Source: Opisthorchis felineus
Lineage: Eukaryota; Platyhelminthes; Trematoda; Opisthorchiida; Opisthorchiidae
DNA: 64,000 nucleotides
Assembly: GCA_004794785.1 (NCBI GenBank)
Contig: SJOL01006754.1
Location: forward strand, 285,721-349,720
Direction of reading: 5' to 3'
Each line of letters starts with the position of its first letter. Position 1 is the first letter of the stretch. Below are positions 28,301 through 37,300 of this stretch, one piece after another. The position numbers were made by a program, and so were the translations under genes. The notes under the pieces were generated by a model. It worked only from the letters and a program-made list of their open reading frames with translations. It was not told the DNA's origin and searched no databases.

Positions 28301-31300
28301 TTCCATCAAAGTTATGGTCTACTTGAAATCAAATTGTAGGAAATTCGCGAGCTACACTCATTTTCACATTAATATGATTTTAACGGTGGACTGAGCGCCA
28401 TATGATGACGAACGGTTTGTTCAAATGAAACATCTATTAGCCCCTAACCTAACAAAGTACTGGGTGCACCATTATAAAGAGATGTGAATACCGAGAAAAG
28501 AAACTAGCACGTTCTCTCATACACTTGGAATTCCCGGAATGATGATGCGAAGGGAAATTGTCAATTTGTAGAACAGCAGATTACCAGATACTACATATTT
28601 AGACTTCAGAAGGTATCTGGAACCGATCGGAATCATAAATCCACATGCGCTTGCATTTCCTCCAGAACACGAAATGACGGTACCATTTTAGGACTGTCTA
28701 TGTTCATGAGCTATTCGGCCGATCGCAGCTGCGAATCGTTTGGTGAAATTTTGTTCCGGTATGCAAATGTTACCCATCTGTTATAGTTGTTTAGTAGGCG
28801 GTCGAATTGTCTGCTGAGCTTGGCAATTTTGTTGCAAATGTTTCGTCACCAGTCGAGGTGACACCCACAGACAGAGTGAAAACCTTTAACGTGGAACTTT
28901 ATGTAGTAATGGCCACGTTCCACACCTGAAACTATACGGAAGAAGCTTACGAAGATTCATTCTATCCTCATGTAACTGGCAATAGGTCGTTGGAAAACTT
29001 TGAGGCTCCCTGCTACAAGTTTTTGTTTCCAGTCAATAGCTGAGTTGTTATCGTTATTTCAAAGTAACCTTGGTCAGTAAGTCCATCTGTGGCGCCTGAC
29101 AAAGACTGCGTCTATACGTGGACCTGTCGCGACGGCTTATTCCTAATGGGCCCACAACAACTTTAGTGCTGAGTAAAACTCTGATCGAAGCAAGACCGGG
29201 TCTGTTTGGATCCATAACGCTACTTTCGCTGTAGAACATACTATCCATAAGGTTGCTGGAAATCGCTTAACGACCCTTCTTGGAGCTCATCGGTTAAGCG
29301 TAATCCTAGGATATCCTTGATTGTTAGTCTGTTTACCGGGGCTGGCAGCTGGATTGCAAACGTTTCACAACCAATCGGGGAGACATCGTCAGTGCGGGGT
29401 TGAGTGGGGTTTCCGTCCATCCCCGCTAGTACGAATTCGCGAAATACACTCAGATGTAAACTAATTTAGTTGCAACGAGGGATCAAACTTACTCCCAGCT
29501 GAATCTCTCGTTCCTGATATCCTCAAACTGAGTGTGTTGCACAAAGGCCACCACATGTATCGGCTCGGATGAGATTCAAAATATCGCCGGATATTTTCTT
29601 GACAGAATATACTACTCCCAATGGATGTATTCTGCATCGCATTGCGCATAGAATAGTGTTCGTGAATGTTAACTTGCACCGCAAACCAAGAAATTTGGTG
29701 TTTTTTTGTTCCCGTCCTCTTCAGCGGAAAAAAAACCTAACACTACATGAGCTGGAACCCGACATAAATAGCACAAACTGACGCCAAAACCTCGGGCAAC
29801 ATGTTCACATTCTCACTTTCAGTGAGTGTAAGTCGACGAAACGACCACCGAAATCTACTTCGACTCGTGCTACAATACTATTAAAGCATTGTGCCTCCCA
29901 GAACAAAGTACTGGAAACAAAAATGTTACCGGATAAATTCACTTCCCTGATAAGTGTAAACCGAAATATAATGAAACAAAAAACGGGACTGGTTGCATGT
30001 CTATATGGTGAATCAATAAAACCAAGGTGATCTCAGAGTGACACTCAGACCTTTCTGATTGTATAGTACATGCCTGAATCGATTAATTAACGCTGCCTCA
30101 AGAAACTTCAGTCTATGTGGATGGTTGCTTCGTGCTATGACTCGGAAAGAAGTGCGAAGTTTGACTCTGTGTCCTTGTGATCGATTATCTACTTTTTGAC
30201 TGGCACAAAGAAGAATCAGGGTTAGCGAGCAGTGCACGAACTCATTCTGCTAGCATTTCTAGCCCCTCTGTCAGTTCCTCAAAACTGTAGATGAGTTGCT
30301 AAATACAACAACGTAACGGTAACTCAAAGCTTTGAAATTCCGCACCATCTGTTACAAAAGGAGATGTCTCTATGCGCCAGCACCAATTTGTCACTAGCGA
30401 AATGCGGTCTGGAATCGAGCTTTGTCCAAGAACGATAAAATAGTAAGGATGATAATAATAACCTTTCAGCTGTAACACTCTTTCGGTGCCTAGCTGCCAT
30501 ACCACCAGAAGGGAGCTTGAGGACTAAGATACAGGCAGGTTTCCCAAGCCTAGACAGAAATTGAGAAGCCCGGAGTTGGGTTTGTACCACGCACCTTTCG
30601 ATGAACAAGTTCGCGCCCTAAAAACTGAGCTATCTTCACGGAATAGAGATCGACTTACATCATATTCAAACTGATCTGGTACAGACAGACAAATGGAGTT
30701 GTCACGTGTTTCCAGGTCACACCAACCTCCGTGAGTAATTTTATCGGACACTTGCAAAGACAGATGCTGAATCGGACCCCACGCCTGCAACGTAGTTGGC
30801 GTCAAGTTGATCAATTTTCATTTGCGTAAGGAGATTTCCCAGCTTCCGTCAGCCTCTTGGAATGTCACATCAGAGCCAACAAACCGGGTACGGTGATGAC
30901 ATTTTATGGAAAATTGACTCGTTCTGGACGACAGCCGAATTTAGTTTCACGCCATCCTTCGAACTTGAGATAAACCGCTGTAAGCTCACCAATTATTAAG
31001 GCTAAAATGATGAGTTCTGGTCAGGCCTGTATAGCCACCGTGTTTACTAACGTAAGGGATGACCTGCAGATGGACAACTATTGAACATCTTTCATTGGAA
31101 AGGCACTCAATCAGTCTCAAGCAGGGCAAAGCTCAGAAAACAGAACAGTCATATCAGCTGTTCAGATCCTTGTATCGCGCACAAAATGCCGAACGAATTC
31201 ATGCGGTTTCCTCAGGGCTTAACTTACGCGCAGTCTTCAAAACTGACAGTACCATTAGAAGACATGTGGTGCACCCTGAGGATTCCATTAACTCAGGTAA

Positions 31301-34300
31301 TCAGACTGACCTTGTGTGGAAGGTCTGTTGTGGGGATTACAGTATTGTTTACACAGGACAGACGAGCAGGCACCTAAAAATATGCGTTACTCTGCACCAA
31401 AGATTCACAAGTCTTCCACCTCGAAATCCTTCGCGACACAAAAACGGGAGGAATACAGGCATTAATCGGTATGCCTTGATGGAAAACCACAATGTTTAGT
31501 TTGACCTGGCTCAGTCAGTTCACAAAGACCTGATGGTGCACGAAGAACAGTGCTACGCGAAAGCTTTGGCTCCACACATACAACCCGCCGCGTCAATCGA
31601 AACGGCCGTCAGTCCAATGTCAGGGCCAAAAAGACAAAGTGTCTACCTGACAACTACCATCACACAGGTTTGATTCACACTTTGACCAACTGAACAGTCT
31701 CTAGAAGGTTGATAACACAGCGGCAGGTACCAACCAACCCCTGTTTCTTCTCCTGACCATGGTCGCCAACGGCGGTCAAACCAGGTGAGCTATCAGAGAA
31801 AACTCCGCTGTTTTTCGCCTACAATCAACCCTGGTAAACGCAATGGCTGCTTGATAAAACAATCACCTTGGCACAGTCGCTACGTGCATGTGTGTTGTGC
31901 GGCCCTACCTACAAAATTCTTGGTCTAAAGATGCTACACAGCTCTAGTAGCACGTTAAAGATATAGAGACCGACCGACCGACCGACCGACCGACAGACAG
32001 ACAGACAGGCAGACAGACAGACAGACAGACAGACAGACGGACAGAGAGACAGACAGACAGATAGATTAGATAGAGAGAGAGATAGATAGATAGATAGATA
32101 GATAGAAAGAAAGAAAGAAAGATAGATAGATTAGATAGATAGATAGATAGATAGGTAGGTAGGTAGATAGATAGATAGATAGACAGATAGACAGACAGGC
32201 AGACAGACAGGCGGTCAGACGGACCGTCGGTCAGACGGACAGGTCGTCAGACAGACAGACAGACAGACAGACCCTTCAATGTAGTGCTATCCTTAGGTTC
32301 ATCTCCTTTTCCTCCATTCAGCAGTTGCTATCAAAGTTAAAGTCCCGTAATTCTGTCAAGATGAATCAATAACTCGTCACATTTTGATCGAAAAATCCTG
32401 GGTCTCGGATATTTTAAACCACGCCTACCTGCTGGTGTCCAAATTTAGCCTAGTACGACAACTACGCTGATTTGCATTTAGGGTTCAAGTAGAACATAAG
32501 GTTGACGGAAACCCGGCGACTGCGCCTACGTGATGAGCTCCAAGAAGGCCGAAACCGGTCGTGGACTGTCGAAGAGCTTTCAGCAACCTTGTGAGTATTT
32601 TCCCTTATGAAAATTAGCCTAGTACGGCTTAAATATTTCGGGAGATTTTGGAATTATGTGTCTAAGTGTACTTGTCTCCAAACAGCCTCAAGAAAAGTGG
32701 AAAACATGTCGTAGTCGATCGTGCTCAACCGTATTAGTATTGCCTTTTCTGGGTAATTACTTGTGTCAACAGACCGCAAGGGTTAACGAAGCGAATCCGT
32801 TTGTTTCTTACGAACATTTTGCAAGGTCAACCAAGCAGTGTTGGTCATAGTAAAGTGATTTGAAATATACGGAAATTTAAATGCAGTCTGCGTAGTCGTC
32901 CGGGTGGTAAACTGTTACTCCTTTTATACTCACCAAAGTATGTGATGACCGACTGACGGAAATAAAACATCATATGAGGTAGGTTTGCAGTACGAACACA
33001 TTTACCTGGAAAATTCCCAAGAATAGACATTAAATGATACCAGCATTATGAATTCGGCTTTATTGTGGAAACCAACTCACCAGATGCAATCCTTCTTTGA
33101 ATTCGGCATAGTGAATCTGCTGGTGGCTTTGAACCCAGCGAAACTGGACGGCGCTGTCCTTGTCTAGGCAACGTACCCAACCCAAACGGTTCAACACTGC
33201 CTCAACCCTGTGGTATTCAGACAGAATAAGGAACAACTTCATTCTGGTGATACTACTGAAAGCTTCTGTCTTCGACGACAAGAGTTAAAAACACCTAAAA
33301 ACAACGCAAACTTTTGTGTTTTTTTTGGACAGCCCCTATTCTATACAGCTTCCCTGCCAGGGCGGCATCTTTCTAACAGAATAGTAGTCAATATTACTAA
33401 CGTCACTGAGATGTTTTCCGATACCTAACTGTCAAATGTGTCTTTGAAGTGCGACCGCCTATCCAATTTGATATGAAACCGACATTCTATAAGTTAATCT
33501 GATCTTCACTGTTTGTAGGTCAACTGAAATCCATATAATTCAAGAAAAGCCCACAAAAACTCTCGAATAAAGTACGATAACCTGGCTATCGCTTAAGATG
33601 GGATATTGTCCTATTCCAGTGAAATGCTGGTAACTACGGGTCCGCGGATATTCATTGATATGTTAACTGTGTCCGATGCTAATTATGTTACGTTGCCTGG
33701 GTATGTAATGCAGTTGGTTTTCGCGCAATTATAGCCCCTCCATGATGCCGCCGCCGAGGGGCGATGCATTTGCGATCCCTTAGCTCCTCGAAGCGCAAAA
33801 AACGTTAAAATTGGTTGTGCCCTCATCTACGCGTTTTGTTTGACCAGTCTAACAATAATAGTGGTGCTCACAATAATTGTTCATCTGTAACACCTTTCCG
33901 GCGCTCAGCTGTCCCGCCCCACCCCCGAAGGAAGCAAAAGGGCTGAGATGCTGCCGGGTTGTCCAAACCTAAACAGGAGCAGACCAGATTGGATTCAAAT
34001 CATTGACCTTTCTCTCACTAAGCTGCGGCCTTAACCACTGAGACACCTCGAGCTCCAATCTATGGAGGATGTGTGGTTTTGTGCTTTGAAATGGAACCCT
34101 GTGCACCGACAGGGTACTCCCAGGTAGAAAGAATATTTTCAGATATCTCAGCACGTTTCCTCGACGTAAGTGATTCCCCTTGTGAAACTAATCAACCAAG
34201 AACTGTATCACAGGTTTTCTTCACTGAAGCAATCCAAATTCGTATGGACTTGGGTGTCGATCAACATAGGTCGAGAGGATAGGATGTAGTTCAATACTTT

Positions 34301-37300
34301 ATATGGACTGGGGGCTCCTGGCACTCAGTAGTGTTTACTGGGAGTAAACAGCACAGCGCAACTCACAAAACTTCAGGGAGCCTGGAACACCGGGACCCAC
34401 CGGCTAGCAGTCAAAGATTAAACCGTTCCGCCACAAGCTGCTGATCAGCAGTGTGATGAGACGGGATGTAGCACCGCCTACTCTTCAGCAATCTCCTACA
34501 AAACCACTGACTTGTCCCATAAATCACCAAGAATCAATCAATTTCCGTTCAGCTAAACTCAACCAAGAACGTTTTATCATCTTATCAAGGGGACAAATCT
34601 TCATATGGAAATGAACACTCACGATGACCATTAGTGAGTGAAGAAATATTGTCTTGCTTCATTCTATTCTTTCGATTCGACCCTTAGTATTCCAAAGAAT
34701 TGTTTAGTTTACGCATTCAATGCTAGATCGTATGCGCATTCAGGTCAACTCCAGTCAAACGGGACACGCTGATGCGGAAATATAGTATATCGACCGCGCT
34801 TATGACAAGAACTCTTGAAGAAAGCAGTTCACCAGTGACTGCGAGTCAGCGGCGTAAGACATTTTTCTTATGGAATCTCCTCCTCCGAAGTCATGCAGAA
34901 AGGCCGAGATGATTGGTAGCTAAGATTAGTGGCGGACACCCATTTTGACAACCTGCATGAGAGTCTTCAAAATACTTACCAATCATCATCATGGTAATCA
35001 CATGCACACGTTATTTCATCAATAAGATTGGGAAAAGCTACATTTTCAACTGTCTCTGCTTAGTTTTTTGGGACTTGTTACTTTGGGAGAGAAGTCGAAA
35101 CAAGACCATGCTACCAGGATGGGTTGACGGGTCTGCACGAGGGCAGACCACTAGGGTTTGTCAGTCCGGTCAGTCACATCAGTTCATCACCTGGAAAAGT
35201 AAACAACCTGACTGAGTTACTGCCCCCAGCAGGATAGCCAAATTCTGAAGATATGATGGCGAATCAAAACTGGTCCACGCCGTATAGACGTAATACACTA
35301 CTCATAAGGTTGCTGAAAATTCTTCGACAGCCTACGACTGGTTCCGCCCTTTTTGGGGCTCATCAGGTAGATGCACTTCCCGAGTTTCCGTCAAACTTAT
35401 GTTCTACTTGAACCCAAATTGCACGAACTTAGCGAAATTCACTCATTTGCAAAACAATTTGTATTTGCTTAAAAACATCATAAACGAGGGATTCAGCTGG
35501 GTTCCAGGTGAGTCTCCCGCAAGACCAAATTGGTGTGCCGGTCCTCGCCGGTGGTCCTCTCTGGTTTGGGAATATTCAGATGACGGTTCACCTTCTGTTT
35601 GAACCCTACATTCCGTCAGCTCCTCCTGGCGCTCTTTCCTCACGACTGGGTTACAAGAGATGCTTTTCGGGTACTACAACTGATGGATTGTCCACACGTG
35701 ACAACTCCATTTTCCCCAATCATGATCCTTCAATATTTTGTGGGCATTTCAGCGGCTATCCTAACTTGCATTTCAACCTATCGAGGCGGAATTTGCAAGG
35801 ACCACTAAATTTTCGCCCTTGCTTTTCAAATAGAAAGACGTGGTGAACTAAAAGATGAAGTGCTTAGTGAACATACCAAACATGAGGATGAGTATCTGAA
35901 TCAAGCCTAATTTCGAAAGCCGCCTGGCAACACGAGCTATTAGGAGATGTCAGAAGACCTCTGAAGCAGCCGTTCTTAAAAGGCTTTCACAACTCACTGA
36001 GAAAAGTTAACACAACCGTAGTATGTCTGGCACGGTGTAGCCGCATACAATAAGTGTCCTGAAGGGAAAACATTAGAGGGGAAACCATTCTGATCCAACT
36101 CCCACTTGGGGGTGGGTTAGTTTGTCTTAGGGGAACTAATTGTTCAGGTTAGATGTTGTGAGCCCTATGACAGGCCATACACAGCGTGCAGGCAATAGGC
36201 CTGTTATTGAATCTAACTTGACGATTCCTCCATTCATTTGCTTACTCCGCCCCTAAGCTTATTAATTTCCACCGGTTTTGCACTGTCACGGTCTCTGTAC
36301 TCGCCACAACTTGACGAAAAAATCCCGCGTCCGATACTGGTATACTAATGTGTGTGTGCCAGTGACCCACTTAACCATACGCGTTAGTGTCCTGTCTCCT
36401 GGGGCTGCTCTGGCTTGTTCAGCCCTGATTTCCACGTGATCGCATCGCCAGTCAGAGTCACGAGACTAGTCTCGGGAGGGACGACCGCAACTCACACTGC
36501 CAAGCCAACATTCCGCTCACTGTCATCCGTTGTGCGGACTTCCACCCTGTGCTGTACACATCAGCAACAGAGCTGCTCAATTGTTTACGCGATGAACGTA
36601 GACAATTGATGTAACAAACTACTCATAAGGTTGCTGAAAACTCCTCGACATGATAAACTAGAGCTTTAGTTGGGATTCAGATGCGTCTCCCGTGAAAGCC
36701 AAACTGTAATGCAAATGAGTGTATTTGTGGATAATCAAGATTTGTTGTATGAACTTGCTTACTAGTGTGTAAATAGTACCATAGACTTTCGAACCCAATT
36801 CTTCCCTTTGGTATTCAGGATCGTCAAACCTACTCATGACTCAGAGTTCCGTGTCGAGAACCTCAACACATGGAAAGGCTAGCGGTACCGATGTTCTGTC
36901 TCTTTGTGGATGGAGTAATCTCTGGGAGTTCGCAAACACGTTTTGTTTTTGTACTTTGGTGGTCCCCCGAGAAATATTTGTGGTCTCCATAACTCTTATT
37001 AACAGATTTGTTCCAAATTTTTCAGTTGTTTAGTTGAAAATTCATGTCATGCAAGTTACGTGAAGGACTTTACGACCCCCATCTAAGTTAAAAACTTGTG
37101 TAGTTCACACTTCAATGCCAGTATTGGCTTGAAAAGAGCACGAACTATTACAATTTGGCATAATACTGCGGAGGTACTTGGCTGCATCTTTTCAGTCACA
37201 TTCTGCATGGAAATTTAGACAAAAATGACCAAAGAACGCCATACAACCCGAGCTTCTCTAACTAAGTGAAATATTTCGTTCAAACAGTTGTCCACCGACA

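Larger units (their letters stand above)
20269..33080 (-). other. TTLL10 intron 2 (12.8 kb)
   Basis: The largest intron and a repeat trap. It holds a LINE remnant with CAT tail (22130-23330), a second LINE 3' fragment (about 26690-26900), SINE A copies (25690-25805, 26468-26660, 30455-30640), R1/R2 fragments around 25.4-25.7, 28.3, 28.8 and 29.3-29.6 kb, a Penelope-like remnant (31100-31690), and the GACA/GATA array plus R1 element (31967-32620). An exon-like minus-strand frame sits at about 27.05-27.18 kb. Confidence 0.6.
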
